Positions 41,301-53,309 are shown, counted from the first letter of the stretch. The stretch: 64,000 nucleotides of DNA from Anthopleura xanthogrammica (GCA_964019055.1 OZ025221.1:61001-125000), one strand, 5' to 3'. Numbers and translations are program-made. The notes: generated from the letters alone by a model not told the origin.

Positions 41301-41502
41301 AAATTCTGTGTTCCTACCTTTGGGTAGATACGAGTTTTTTTCGCAGTTCTACAACAAGAAGAGAAGATAAATATTTAGTTAGATGTTTTTGACCTTAGAT
41401 GACTTTAGATGTGAGTTAAACTAAAACATCTACCTGGCTTAGGACTCCTAGAAACATAGCTGACATCATCAGCAACAAAGCGGTTCTCGGTGTCCAATAC
41501 AT
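13893..41502 (-). CDS. Polycystin-1-like receptor-channel, 27 exons
   Basis: Large membrane protein of the PKD1 family. Exons, 5' to 3': 41434..41502, 41318..41348, 34726..34881, 34075..34410, 33642..33922, 33343..33493, 32401..32829, 31951..32202, 31336..31758, 30114..30830, 28399..28562, 27856..28311, 24522..27781, 23746..24191, 23505..23671, 22846..23094, 22308..22439, 21913..22158, 20932..21186, 19579..20187, 19090..19314, 18426..18872, 17658..18347, 16941..17213, 16690..16861, 16095..16328, 13893..15976 (4,317 aa). Domains: signal peptide (1-23), ILEI/FAM3-like (about 34-190), F5/8-C-like (198-341), farnesoic-acid-methyltransferase-like (342-484), LamG-like (485-709), WSC (710-800), an LDL-A-like Cys cluster (about 1009-1035), ~8 PKD repeats then REJ (1156-2446), GAIN with GPS cleavage L2960/T2961, TM1 (about 2988-3006), PLAT (3025-3140), then ten more helices. 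The TOP-domain and S1-S6 channel follow, with a pore in the last exon. A Lys- and acid-rich tail of ~320 residues follows S6. The closest named class is PKD1L. The first two exons rest on splice sites, phase and the signal peptide only. Confidence 0.9.
16385..16670 (+). mobile_element. SINE body with two 57-bp tail units
   Basis: Body text (GTGAGTGGAGTTTGTTGG, then GAGGGTTTTCC, GGTTTTCCTCCCTCC) shared with the copies at 23.2 and 52.1 kb, followed by two units of the 57-bp repeat (GTGAGTTAGCCATGCCCTGA...). Lies in polycystin intron 25. Confidence 0.7.
17281..17640. repeat. Dispersed repeat, also near 59.45-59.70 kb
   Basis: Blocks such as CGAGTGTTCTG, CAAGTGCTTTA and AACCAATGA/AACCAATCA occur in the same order here (polycystin intron 23) and in a TBCD intron at about 59445-59700. 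It is an unclassified interspersed element. Confidence 0.55.
20340..20412 (+). mobile_element. tRNA-derived SINE head
   Basis: GGCCGGCGTAGCACTAGTGT followed by GGTGCGATTCCTGG-type B-box text. Similar heads are at 23205 and 52053. In polycystin intron 19. Confidence 0.6.
20418..20541. mobile_element. MITE with AGCTCAATTT palindrome, copy 1
   Basis: The left half AGCAGCTCAATTT (20432-20444) is mirrored by AAATTGAGCTGC (20505-20516), and the element ends GACGTGCTGCAAGGGGTCTA. Relatives are at 50530-50674 and 52318-52500. Confidence 0.75.
20547..20698. mobile_element. Second palindromic element next to MITE copy 1
   Basis: CAGATGTCAGAATTACATTCC near 20549 is mirrored by GTGTAACTCTGATATCTGC near 20672-20692, with an internal GACCCAAATG/ATTTGGGTC pair. 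It is an independent foldback of ~150 bp. Confidence 0.6.
21243..21885 (+). repeat. SINE fragment with expanded 57-bp array
   Basis: A truncated SINE body (to about 21335) leads into about ten tandem 57-bp units (GATCAGCCCAGAGGTTG... GTGAGTTAGCCATGCCCTGA). Pairs of alternating variants (CAGGGTTCAA versus CAGGGTTCCA, GCCATG versus GGCCTG) suggest higher-order duplication. It ends ~30 bases from polycystin exon 18. Confidence 0.88.
22167..22262. repeat. 46-bp direct duplication
   Basis: CGTTATTGTTATCAAATGAT and the following ~25 bases occur twice in tandem within polycystin intron 17. Confidence 0.85.
23200..23432 (+). mobile_element. SINE with two 57-bp tail units
   Basis: tRNA-like head (GGGTGTCGCAGCAGTAGTAC, then B box GGTTCGATTCC at about 23252), SINE body (GTGAGTGGAGTTTCTTAG), then two degenerate 57-bp units. 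This copy shows head, body and tail contiguously. In polycystin intron 15. Confidence 0.75.
28961..29012 (+). pseudogene. 5S rRNA-like fragment
   Basis: GGTTAGTACCTGGATGGGTG ACC at 28987-29009 closely resembles the internal control region of eukaryotic 5S rRNA, with partial match upstream. The rest of the 5S molecule is not recognisable, so it is either a 5S pseudogene or the head of a 5S-derived SINE. In polycystin intron 10. Confidence 0.55.
30898..31303. repeat. GTCTGTCG octamer array, ~50 copies
   Basis: About 400 bases of an 8-bp unit, almost pure, with GTCG to GTCA changes concentrated in the last 130 bases. In polycystin intron 9. The long open frame across it is a by-product of the repeat. 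Confidence 0.95.
31768..31862. repeat. 44-46-bp direct duplication
   Basis: AATAATCAGTGATGTTAGTC and following bases are present twice in tandem, starting right at the polycystin exon 9 acceptor side. Confidence 0.8.
32916..33290. repeat. 42-bp minisatellite, ~9 copies
   Basis: Unit GATGGATGGTATGGATACAA plus TGGGCTCCCTGTGGCAAGGGTC (42 bp). Because 42 is a multiple of three and the unit lacks stops, several frames on both strands stay open. It is in polycystin intron 6. Confidence 0.93.
34463..34690 (+). repeat. 57-bp SINE-tail repeat, ~4 units
   Basis: Four tandem units of the 57-bp family, in polycystin intron 3, 45 bases from exon 3. Confidence 0.85.
34927..35041. repeat. 38-bp tandem repeat, 3 copies
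   Basis: Unit ACGGTACCGCTGTGCCCGGT TAGAACACTCTGAGACAT, nearly identical copies. Confidence 0.9.
35250..35312. repeat. ATT microsatellite
   Basis: About 15 ATT triplets, slightly interrupted near the right end. Confidence 0.9.
36216..36807. mobile_element. TTAA-bounded palindromic element A
   Basis: The ends TTAAGTGACTCGACCCAATA (36216-) and the reverse complement ending at 36807 are nearly identical over ~88 bp. The only clear differences are a one-base change in TGCATGC/TGGATGC and a TA insertion. 592 bp, no transposase frame: a non-autonomous TTAA-type transposon. Confidence 0.75.
37712..38184. mobile_element. TTAA-bounded palindromic element B
   Basis: Arms of ~165 bp start TTAAAGTGCACATAACC at 37712 and end with the complement at 38184. 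They share blocks ATTCTACATGAAGTAAATAG and GTGTTGCGTCT. A diverged half-copy is at 45583-45745. Confidence 0.8.
38186..38460. mobile_element. Inverted-repeat element with TGTTACACGTA ends
   Basis: CCCCTGTTACACGTAGTC at about 38187 is mirrored by TACGTGTAACAGCGAC at about 38439-38455. The interior is rich in CAAGTTGCA-type repeats. It directly abuts element B. Confidence 0.6.
38751..39501. mobile_element. TTAA-bounded palindromic element C
   Basis: Perfect 24-bp terminal repeats including TTAA: TTAAGGAGGCTCCCTAGAG TTTAC at 38751-38774 and its complement at 39478-39501. 751 bp with no transposase frame. Piggybac-type ends are suggested by the TTAA. Confidence 0.8.
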
Positions 41503-43933
41503 CTCTTTTTCGTTATCTTTCAAGACTTTGCCATCTTCGTCTCACTTAATACTTCTTATTCTTATTCGAAGTTAGACTGGTTGGAACCCTTACTGTCGTC
41601 AGAATGATGTAGAGGCCGACCATAAGAAAAGTCGCACTAAGACCCTATTGGTTGTCACTTTCTAAATTATTAATAATTCTCTTGTTGAAAAAAACAGCTG
41701 CTTTTTTTCCAATAAAATTTTATCACAAGGAAAATGATTAACCAAACAATTCTCTCGCCGACAGGTTTCTAGGAGATTTTTTTTCGAGAAAAAATAGCTA
41801 GTCCAAATCATGTCGATTTGTAAGACAGTGCAGTCATTTTCATTTATTTACACAATTAGTCTAGTACTTTGTAATATGTAAAGTAGTTGAAACGTGCACA
41901 CCTCAAGCCTATGGCCTTGAATTTGTACTACATTATTAATCCATTTCTTTGCTGGTTTAAATTTAGCTTTAAGAATAAGATTCAAAACAAACACACATAT
42001 ACATTAGTAAAAGGAATGATAGAAGTTTGATGAAATAACTATTTTTTGAGAGATTTAATCACATGTACATCTATAAAAATGTTACCGTTTGGTATTGGAT
42101 AATTGTTTAGAGAAAGAGAGAAGTAAAGTTGAAAAAGAGTCAAAAGTGAAATTAAATTGCGCAACAACAGAAAGTAAGACGGACTAGTTGCTATTCTAAT
42201 AATGCATTCAATATTGTATTTTTTCCCCTTATATTTACATATCGTTGTATAAATAAATATTGATATTGATATACTAAGGGACGCAAGAAAACCATCTTTC
42301 CTTGCATTCCCTTCAAGGTGGTCAGTTATTCGTGTGTGGTGAAACATACAACGCTTTTTACCGCTTACTATTCAAAATGTTTAAATAGATAAAAACTTTG
42401 TCTACTAAAGTATAGTTAACATGTATCAGGCAAAAATTCTTATTTCTTGATTAATTCTTGATTAAATCTGGGCTAGCATACCCCTGAAGGACGTTTTCGT
42501 AGTCAAGAAGTCGGCTCGGCTAATTATATAAATTGTCTTGCAAATGTATAACCTTCTATTCCAATTCGAGCTACACGTAAGCTGTACTTGGATCACTGTA
42601 ATAAGCTATAATGCGCATTTACGCGGTAATTGCGGGATGTTTTTCTGAGCCGAGTCAGAAATAATAATATTTTGACATCGGTAATCGTTCTCAATTGTTT
42701 CTGAGGAAAACTATTATTATTAAGATAAAGTGCGTTGTTCAGAGACCTTCCTAAGAAAATAGGTGTCGGTAATTAATATATTTTGTCATATAAAAAGAAG
42801 CTGAGTCTGAGAATTTCGCTTGCCCTGAAATGCTTCTCAAGAATCCGCAAGGTATGGGCTAAAACAGCCATGTCTCAAAGAAATATTATCATATCAGCCA
42901 GGGAAAACATGTTGCAAGAAGGTAGCCATGGTAACGGGGAATCAATGCTCAATGATGCTGCGTTCGTGTAACAACTCTTCTTGAGTTCACCGAGATATAA
43001 AGAGGTCTTTAACATACATATATACTTTGTTTATGCTTGCTTCTAAAGTAAAGGAAACATTCACAATGAGGATTTGCGAGCCAACCATTGAAAAATTCGT
43101 AAACAGGGATCTTTCTAATCAAACTAAAAACCGGTTCAACTGAAAGATTCAAAGATAGAGAAACAAATATTCAGCGGATTTCAAAACATAGTTATATTTG
43201 TCGCAAATACAGTTAAGATTAATGTGGACGGATCGGCTACCAAGTTCAGTATTTAAGAGAATGAACGAATTAATCGTGACCGAGATTCTTTTTATCAATT
43301 TGCGTTCTCTTCCTGTAAAACGAAGCGAAAGAAAGATCGAAAGAAAGATCTAGAAGAAATATTCCAATAAAGTTGGCTCATGTTTTGGCATCCCCGATGA
43401 GAGCCCAAGTCCTATGACGTCACAACATTAAAAAGACTTATTTTTTTGGTGACTTTGTAAAATATTATTTGACATTTTACAGTGAGGACAGAAAAGCCGA
43501 GATAAATGCAGTTAAGCGTAGAATTATTTGCAGATTAACACGATTCAATCGGCAAAATGAAAGAATATACATTCAGTTTGGGATCTTAAATGCCCGATAA
43601 CAAAATTAAATTATAAAGTTCTAGTTTCAGTTAGGAGCAAGACATTGACCAGTATAGTACTCCATTCCTATCAGTTGGCAGTAAATCTATGGTCGATAAA
43701 TTAATATCCATCAATAATTAGCTGGCCGGGTTTGGGGAGAGGTGTGAATTTTGCCGGAGAGCCACCAATTTTTCCCTTCAAAATTTAGAGGGGGCTTGTT
43801 CGGAATTGTTTTAAAAGGGATCACTATACTCGTTTCCTTGCGCTGGTATATTTATTGACTTCAACTCCGTAAGAACCTTACACTCCTTTCTTAACTGAAT
43901 ACTAGCATTACTTGACTTCGATTTTAATACTGA

Positions 43934-44092
43934 ACTCCGTGAGAGAATGCCCAAAGGCTCTGTAAGAATGCCTAATGGCTCCGTGAGAGAATGCCCAAAG
44001 GCTCTGTAAGAATGCCTAATGGCTCCGTGAGAGAATGCCCAAAGGCTCTGTAAGAATGCCTAATGGCTCCGTGAGAGAATGCCCAAAGATTT
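43934..44092. repeat. 44-bp tandem repeat, ~3.5 copies
   Basis: Unit CTCCGTGAGAGAATGCCCAA AGGCTCTGTAAGAATGCCTA ATGG, nearly identical copies. Confidence 0.9.
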
Positions 44093-44384
44093 AGATTGGG
44101 CTTGCAAGGGGTGGGGGGGATTAGGTGTTGCCTTCAGTAAAACTCAAATCCACATAGCCCCCCTCCCGCCAACCTCTTCAATGATGTCTGACGTCACCTG
44201 AATACCTATTAATTTCTGCTAAATAAAGCTAGACGTTCAAACGTAGAAGAAGATACGAAAAGTAAATACAGTAGAGAACTCATTGACCTTCACGTCTTAA
44301 CGTCTTAATGCTTCCCTAAGTCATATGGATACGTCCCTTCTGAATGGAAATGGGCATGCGTAAACCCTATATCTATCTGATCCC

Positions 44385-45487
44385 TGTGAGATCGCATTTG
44401 GTGTGCCTCAAGGCTCAATTTTTGGACCGTTACTGTTTGTGCTTTTCATAAATGATTAACCTGCTGTTATCAAGTGTAGCATATTACTATATGCTGACGA
44501 TGCTGTTATATTTGAAGCCGACAAGGACATAAAGATCCTAGAAAAAAACACTAAATTATGAGCTAAATGAAGTGAATAAATGGCCTTCAAGTAATTTTCC
44601 ATTCATAAACAAACGTAAAACAGAATATGTAATCTTTGGAACTGATGCTAGACTTTCTAAAGTTAGTTATCAAAGTAGTTATCAAAATAGGTAATCATGA
44701 AATTAATAGAGTTAACGACTTTAAGTACTTAGGCGTCGTCCTTGATGATAGTCTTACATGAAAAGACCATGTTCGTTATATTATTACTAAGGATAGGAAA
44801 AGAGTAGGCGTTTTAGGACGCCTCAGAAAAAGCTGCCTATGAACTATACAAATCATTAATTATGATATTGTGTGGACTTGTTGTAACAATACAGATGCAG
44901 AAAGATTAGATTCTATGCAAAGTCGAGCCTCAAAAATTATAGTTAGGTCTAAATGTAGTAGAGCTTCTGTAGAGCAACTTAAGCTACAAAGCAGGGATAG
45001 TCATTAGGCTTAGTTAAGAAGTGTTTAAATAATAAGGTACCACAATTTCTAAGAAATTATCCTAAATTAAATAAGGATGTTATCGAGAGCCACCAGCGGA
45101 AGTGATTTCATACGTAAGCTTTTAATATAATGGCTCAGAGGTTTACAATAATTTTTTAGAGCATAAGATATAATTTATACATTTTATACATATAAATATG
45201 CATAGTACATTTAATTTTCCATTAGTTTTATATTTATCTAGCTTTTTTCTGTATTTTAAATATTGTATATAATATTATATTTAGTTTTGTATTGTATTTC
45301 AGTATTCTAGGTTCTGATAGGATTTAGCCTGAGAAAACAGACGTCTGTTTTCTCAAGCTACTGTACTACTACTTTACCCTGCTTAAATACATGTAAACAG
45401 ACTTCTGTTTTCTCAAGCTAGATTACTACTATCACTACTATTTACTTTAGTCGAATATAATTCGTATTAAAAATTTGAATTTGAATG
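44385..45487 (+). pseudogene. Dead non-LTR retrotransposon, RT fragment
   Basis: Reverse-transcriptase motifs are readable: GVPQGS at about 44401-44418, a YADD catalytic motif at 44490-44501, and a later KYLGV-type block near 44725. The frame is broken: an in-frame TAA at 44458-44460, a frameshift before YADD, and further stops. The 3' end at about 45487 is AT-rich with short TTGAATTTGAAT iterations, as in several non-LTR clades. No endonuclease region is seen, so it is 5'-truncated and inactive. Confidence 0.75.
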
Positions 45488-45582
45488 TACTGTATGACAA
45501 CATTCTGCCTAATGGTACGACTGTGTAATTTAGCTCAATTCAAAAGTCGAACTTCTCAAATTCTGTCATCCTACTCAGCTCA

Positions 45583-45745
45583 ATGATGCTTTTTAAATAC
45601 TGTTTGTGTGAACCTGTGTAGACGTCACAGTCATTAACGTTTTGGAAGTATGAACCTTTATAACTCTAAGACGCAACACTCAAATGAAGAAATATTTCAT
45701 CATTCAAATATTCACTTCATGTACTGAATCAACTACTGAAAGTTA
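45583..45745. mobile_element. Half-copy of palindromic element B
   Basis: GTGTAGACGTCACAGTCATT..., then GACGCAACACTCAAAT and TTCACTTCATGTA, align with the right half of element B at 38020-38160. It lacks the other arm. Confidence 0.6.
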
Positions 45746-46415
45746 ACAAAAGACTTGTTATTAGCCTCTTTAGTTTTATCTGCTAGCATGGACACCGCTT
45801 CTTTTGAATGATTGAAAACCAGCAATTATATTAACTTCAGGACCACGGAATACAGCCCATGTCACGATACTATCCGTGTCTACTTTTGCACTCTATTGGC
45901 ACTAGTTTTTATAGAAAAGGACCAAAAACATTCGAAAAAATGAATAAAGCATATAATTCAATGTGTTGAACATACCATGTTTGACAGCTGGCGTTGTCTT
46001 TTAATTTCCTCGCCTTCTTAGCTAGAAATCTTGTGCTTTGCAAACTGATAAAAGAACCCAGAGTATTAGTACGTAGGAATCATTGTCAGCTTGCGTTCTA
46101 CATAACTTAAAATAATCATTATGGTCGTTCTCAATTGAGTTTCAGCGTACATAATTTTTATCTTCTTGAAGTGCAGTTTTTGGCGGGAAACGATGCATCA
46201 CAGGGAGCCCAGCTGCGGTATTTCTCTCTGAGCGGCAGGAGGATCATATTTTACTGCATTTTTACTTGATTTTCCTATTCCCTTGTGCTATAGAGTACAC
46301 AATCTTGGTTTAAATCCCTCCCAAAAGTTAACAAAGGCGATTTTTCCCCGATTTTATTTTCGCCTACATTTTTGACTAAATTGGTCTCCCTGTGGCTGCA
46401 CGTGGTGAAATTTGA

Positions 46416-48467
<2,052 letters not shown>

Positions 48468-49572
48468 ATTACAATATTGTATCAGGATAATTTATGGCAA
48501 TGGAATTGGGCATTAGTTACCCATCAATAATAATATTTTGGACTATTTTCTGTCAGTGTAGCACTATATTACAGTGCAAATCAAAAAACTGTGGGCACCC
48601 AGAAATAAGTCAGAAATTGTTTATTTGTTTGTTGAGCAATAAATTATTGGAAAGGACTCTCTAACTACAAGGAGTTTTTCTGATTATGAATCAATCAAAC
48701 TTTTTCCAGTTAGAAAGTTGTTTCAGATTGTTCAACAAACAATATACATGTACAATATCTGAAATATTTCTGGGTGCCCACTGTTTTTCAATTATTCGCA
48801 CCATAAAAAGGTGGTACAGGAGTTAGTACGCAACACTGCAATGTTTTCGTTAAACTGCAATTGTGATAGCATTCCTTGTTGAGTTTTTGATTTGCTGAGA
48901 TTTTCTTCAACTTGCATGATAAGACAATTTATTAATATTAGAAATCTAGAATTTGTAAAAAAATTATTTCTAAATTTTGCCAAAAAATACTTGATTTATT
49001 GAATGATGAGCAAATTATATTGTACTCTTTGTAGTTTACTTTTATAGGCAGCCATCTTTATAGAAAATGTTGCAGTATACTGGACTGCTCTGAAATTCCT
49101 TTGTATTATAACAGACAAGTATTAAGGGACCGTTTATTTTTTTTATCAGGGAGAGGGACAGGGCAGTAGAATTTGCTTGGTGATCCATCCCTAAAATCTG
49201 AGTCCTCTTTACATTGCAATTGTTGCATAAAGGATTGTCCCTCATTTTCTACTCTGTTTTCAATATTATTGCTAAAGTGCTGTATGACTTTTTAAGCACC
49301 CCTCTCCCCAATAAAACAATTAACAGCTCCAATAAATTAACTAAGAGAAGTTGATATTACTAATATTCATTGAAGAATAAAAATACTTTTTGTGATAAGT
49401 TATTGTTATTTCACTATTAACTGCCTTGAGCTGATGTTACAGTATATGGAGATTTGCAGCTGGAATTCTTATGCAATAGTGCACTGATTGTTAACTCGGC
49501 AGAAATGCACCAAAAATTGTTTGGTGAAAAAATAGTCAATAAAATCTGTATAATACATTGCTTACAAACACA
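48468..49572. other. Convergent 3' region, ALKBH5 and UBL-like gene
   Basis: Contains a MITE-like element and the AATAAA at 48638-48643. The rest is AT-rich with no supported gene. Confidence 0.65.
48573..48803. mobile_element. MITE-like element with ~34-bp inverted ends
   Basis: GTGCAAATCAAAAAACTGTG GGCACCCAGAAATA at 48573 is mirrored by TATTTCTGGGTGCCCACTGT... ending at 48803. The interior repeats show further pairing (TTGTTTGTTGAGCAAT / TTCAACAAACAA). Confidence 0.75.
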
Positions 49573-52500
49573 TTATTTTAAAAATCTAGAGTAGAGTGTT
49601 CCAGAAAGTTGATGTTGTCTAACCTTGTTAAAACCATCTCGTCTAGCAAACAAAGATGATATGATGACTTCCAGTGAAGGAGGATTCCATCTAGACTTCA
49701 CATTCTTTATATAGCATAGTGCTTTATTTAAAGCAAGTCTTTCAGGGTTTTGAAGTTGCCATCCTAAAGTGATTACATAAGGCAGCAGATTTTCTTGAAT
49801 CAGAACATTGCAATTGTGTTTAATGGGTAGTAGGCACTGCAGAGTGAATATTCCCAGCCGTTGAGTAGAATGCGAGCCTGGCCAAGATATTTCAGAATGT
49901 GTTCTCTCTGAAGCAGATGGTAATCTTTTCATGCATCGGCATGTATAGGTACTATTTGACTGAGATGAAACTATCATGTCATCTATTTGTTCGCATAAGG
50001 CAGCTTCACAATACACTTTGTGTTTTACATGTGGTTCTTTTGTTCTTACATTTTTGTGCATTTCTTCATTTTCTGCATTGTTGCTAGTGCAGTCACATTT
50101 ACTAGATCCATAGTTCCAAGCACTTGCATCAGCATTCAACAAGCTTTCATTGCACATGCAATACTTTCCACTGGCATACATCATCTCCACACATGGAACA
50201 AGAGACTTCCAATGACAAGAGTTTTGTTCATTCCAGCTTTGTATTTCATGTGGTTTATGTCTTCCAAGAAACCTCTCAATCAAGCAATCAACTGCTGCTC
50301 CATCATTATTGTTCAGGCAATTGAGTTCAGATGTGCGTATTTTCCCCAAAAACAATACACAATAGAATCTGAAAAAAATGAAATATTCAATATTTTTTAA
50401 CTTAATTAAAAAGAAACCAAAGCAAAAAATAACTTGTGATTCATAGGTATTGCGATTGTGATAAGGTTCTCCAGTTTTCCTACTTCCGTAAAAATCAACA
50501 TGTGAGTTGAGTGCTGTATGTTGTAAATAAAGATCCCTTTTAATGTGATGTCAAAGCAGCTCAATTTGGAAGTCAGAACAAAAGAGTTTCAATCCCCTTA
50601 GAATTTGAATCTATTGTTTTGTCCTCCAAATTAAGCTGCATTCCAAGCTCCAAATTGAGATGCGAGGGGTCTATAGAATGTAATGGTACTGCATGTGTAT
50701 TTGTATTTCTAAACCTATACTTATCAGATTTTATTTTCATACAATTCATTCAAATATGAATGTATGTATATATACCTTAAAATTAGGTCTCCACTAATGT
50801 CTTCCAGAAGCTGTTGAAGTATTTTCATCACCTGATAGTGAACACCCTTCTGTACCAGGTATTCCAGTGGATATTCATTAAATGTGCAAAAATAGAGGCT
50901 TGCAGCAGCAAGCTGGCTTGTGAATAAAGGATAATGGAGAACAGCTGTTTTTCTCTTTCTATTTATCATAATCATTAGTTTCCTGAGAACAAGTCCATTC
51001 TTTGCTATGTGTTCTTGTACATCAGGTTCTGTTTCTGCTAGCCTGTCAGGGAACAGAATGTTGGACACAAATGTAATTATGACGTAGAATACTTTTTTGT
51101 TAACTACTGCTGTAATAGACCTCTAGCTTAGGTACAATACTTTCCCATTTCAGACAATTCTAATAAGTGTCTTGGTTTGAGTTGTATGTCCATAGTCATG
51201 TTCTCTCATGCACAACTATTCTTTACTCAGGGGCATAGCCAGGGGGGCCAGGGGACCCAGGTCCCCCCTCCTCCACCCTGTTTGCCATTTTTTGGTTGGC
51301 CATTATTTTGTTTGATATTCTGAAAAGGGGTTTTCCACCCCCTTTAGGCAAAATCCAGGCTACTATTGGTGCAAATTCTCTTAAGGTGCATTTCTAAAGT
51401 GAATTTTGTATGTAAAAGAGCAGTTTCACAGTCTGCTCTATGGCGATACTTCATATGGCATAAGCCTTTGTAATCATGTGCCAACCAGAGATGGATTGGC
51501 TGATAATTAAAACAAAGCAACTTAATGTGAAGAGCTTTTGTGAAAATGTTTGGCATATATATTAGCATCACAATACTATTGTTATCAAACACGAAACATC
51601 ACTGCTCTATATTCTACTCACCCTGCTAGACATCCAATGGCTTCTTGATTAGCATTAGATATATTTTTAATTATACCATGGTGGCCTTTAGCATGACGAT
51701 GTGAATCAGGATCCAGCAACAATGCATTAAACACTAGTGGTTCTACTCCTTTGGACAGCATTAATTGACCATCTGTCTTGGTCTCAGCAAAAGTCCATAA
51801 CAGTCTCAAACACAGAATCATCAAGACAAGTTGATAGCTGTTGTATACAGATGCTGCACAGAAGTCACCACTGCCCCTAGAATAACAAGTTCCAAGCACC
51901 TGAATATAAGTATGTTAATAACCAAGAAATACCTGCTTATTAGAATAGTGCTTAAACCATGAAACAATGTCTGTGTATAGCATAGTCTGTATTATCCCAT
52001 ATTACTGAAATCAGAATGCATGTGGGAAAGGTAGCTGTCGTAGGGAAGCATGCATGGGTGGCGTAGCAGTGAGAGCACTTGCCACCCACCAATGCGACAC
52101 AGGTTCGAGTCCCACGGACTCAGTGTCATTTGTGAGTAGAGTTTCTAGTTGGTTTTCTCATGTGCTTCGAGGGTTTTTCTCTCATGTTCTTTGGTTTTCA
52201 TCCTTCCACAAAAATCAACTTCTAAATTCCAATTTGATCATGGAATGAGGTTTGTTAGCCACTGGCTTGCTGCCATCATAAAAACAAAGACAGTTATATA
52301 TTATAACATGGTAGTTTAGACCCTTACTACACGTGACATCAAAGCAGCTCAATTTTGAGGGCCACCTGAGAATTATCAGCCTGGTAAAGTTGCTATATTA
52401 TTATTATAATAATTATTATTTGGTGAACAAAACAAAAGAATTCCAATTTTGTCCTAGATCCTAATTGAGTTGCATTCCGACGTGCTGCAAGGGGTCTATT

Positions 52501-53309
52501 CCATAGTTTCTTTCCATCAGGTATTGTAGTGTTTTGAATTTCTTGACTAAATGCCTAGGTCTTTTCAATGGCGGAGGATAAAATAGTCATGCTATGATTT
52601 CTTGTGGCACACCATGGAATATCCCACTGTTTACTTATTTTCTTGAATGCAACACATAATAAGGGACAACAACAACAAAAAAAACAATATCATTCGGGAT
52701 AAAAATGGAATGCAATAAAAATATGGGACAAAAAACCCTGCATCATTATGATTGCACAACTAACCTGTTGGTGTCGACGTCTACAAAAACCTTTGTAGAA
52801 AACTTGAAGATGTCAATAAACAAATCAGCTCCCCCTTGTTGTATAAAGAACAGTTTGTTTGCTGTTGTGGATCTGCTATTCCACGGTAAAAACAGTCCAC
52901 AAAGTCTGATAATGGCAATGTCTATTTGAGAATAAGACTGACGATTGATCAATGCAGTATTGCATTTGGACAATTGAATTGTACCTTGTTGTTCATGACA
53001 TGTCGTAAGTCCTTTAAATGTTTCCAACTCTGCGATCAGCTGTTGAATAGTTGCAAGACTTCCTCGGCCATTGAATTCAACCCTAAAATGATCATTCTCT
53101 CTCAAATAAAGTTGCTTTAACGGCATTTTATCTTCAACCAAAGGTGTTCCATTTAAAAAAGCAGAAATATCACTAGTAGGTACACCCAAAAGTTCTTGTA
53201 AAACTATTTTTAAGCCCTCAACATTGGTACCTGTAATGGATTCTAGTGGAAGGCCGATAGTACCTCGCTCTTCGTCCAAAACACATCGATACTCAACTTG
53301 CAAATCCAT
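49573..53309 (-). CDS. Unrecognised protein, UBL-like N-terminus
   Basis: Exons: 52765..53309, 51622..51876, 50776..51042, 49573..50368 (620 aa, all internal boundaries phase 2, which closes cleanly). I do not recognise the family. Residues 1-80 look like a ubiquitin-like beta-grasp: a VEYRCVLDE strand, a central helix (VEGLKIVLQELLGV), and the sequence NGTPLVEDKMPLKQLYLREN DHFRVEF, which has the ubiquitin-fold hydrophobic pattern. The rest is helical and leucine-rich (RLCGLFLPWN, LMILCLRLLWTFAE, LITLGWQLQN) and may be an armadillo-type repeat fold. A Cys-rich stretch in exon 4 (KYCMCN, KCDC, YTCRCMKRL) has no clear metal-site spacing. The exon 2 acceptor was set at 51877 (TTCTAG) because the alternative CAG at about 51900 puts a stop in frame. 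Divergently paired with the acetyltransferase gene. Confidence 0.7.
50530..50674. mobile_element. MITE with AGCTCAATTT palindrome, copy 2
   Basis: AGCAGCTCAATTT near 50556 mirrored by CCAAATTAAGCTGC near 50629, ending GAGGGGTCTA. In the last intron of the UBL-like gene. Confidence 0.7.
52053..52248 (+). mobile_element. tRNA-derived SINE, most complete copy
   Basis: A box-like GGTGGCGTAGCAGTGAGAGC (about 52056) and B box GGTTCGAGTCC (about 52102) are spaced as in a tRNA, followed by the SINE body (GTGAGTAGAGTTTCTAG, CGAGGGTTTTTCTC, GGTTTTCATCCTTCC). It ends near AATTCCAATTTGATC, without 57-bp units. Confidence 0.75.
52318..52500. mobile_element. MITE with AGCTCAATTT palindrome, copy 3
   Basis: Starts TAGACCCTTACTACACGTGA and ends GACGTGCTGCAAGGGGTCTA. 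The interior carries a TTA-rich insertion compared with copy 1. In intron 1 of the UBL-like gene. Confidence 0.7.

Larger units (their letters stand above)
34882..41317 (-). other. Polycystin intron 2, rich in palindromic elements
   Basis: 6.4 kb AT-rich intron with no supported exon. It contains a 38-bp tandem repeat (34927-35041), an ATT microsatellite (about 35255-35310), three TTAA-bounded palindromic elements and one further inverted-repeat element, listed separately. Small open frames in it have no family likeness. Confidence 0.65.

Noticed and set aside
44385..45487. Active retrotransposon or viral reverse transcriptase
   Set aside because: Stops and frameshifts break the frame, no gag, protease, integrase or LTRs are visible, and the motif order is that of a non-LTR element.
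49573..50368. Possible separate Cys-rich gene in the last exon of the UBL-like gene
   Set aside because: An upstream acceptor (TTTTTTCAG) and phase 2 match the preceding exon, so it is best read as the final exon.
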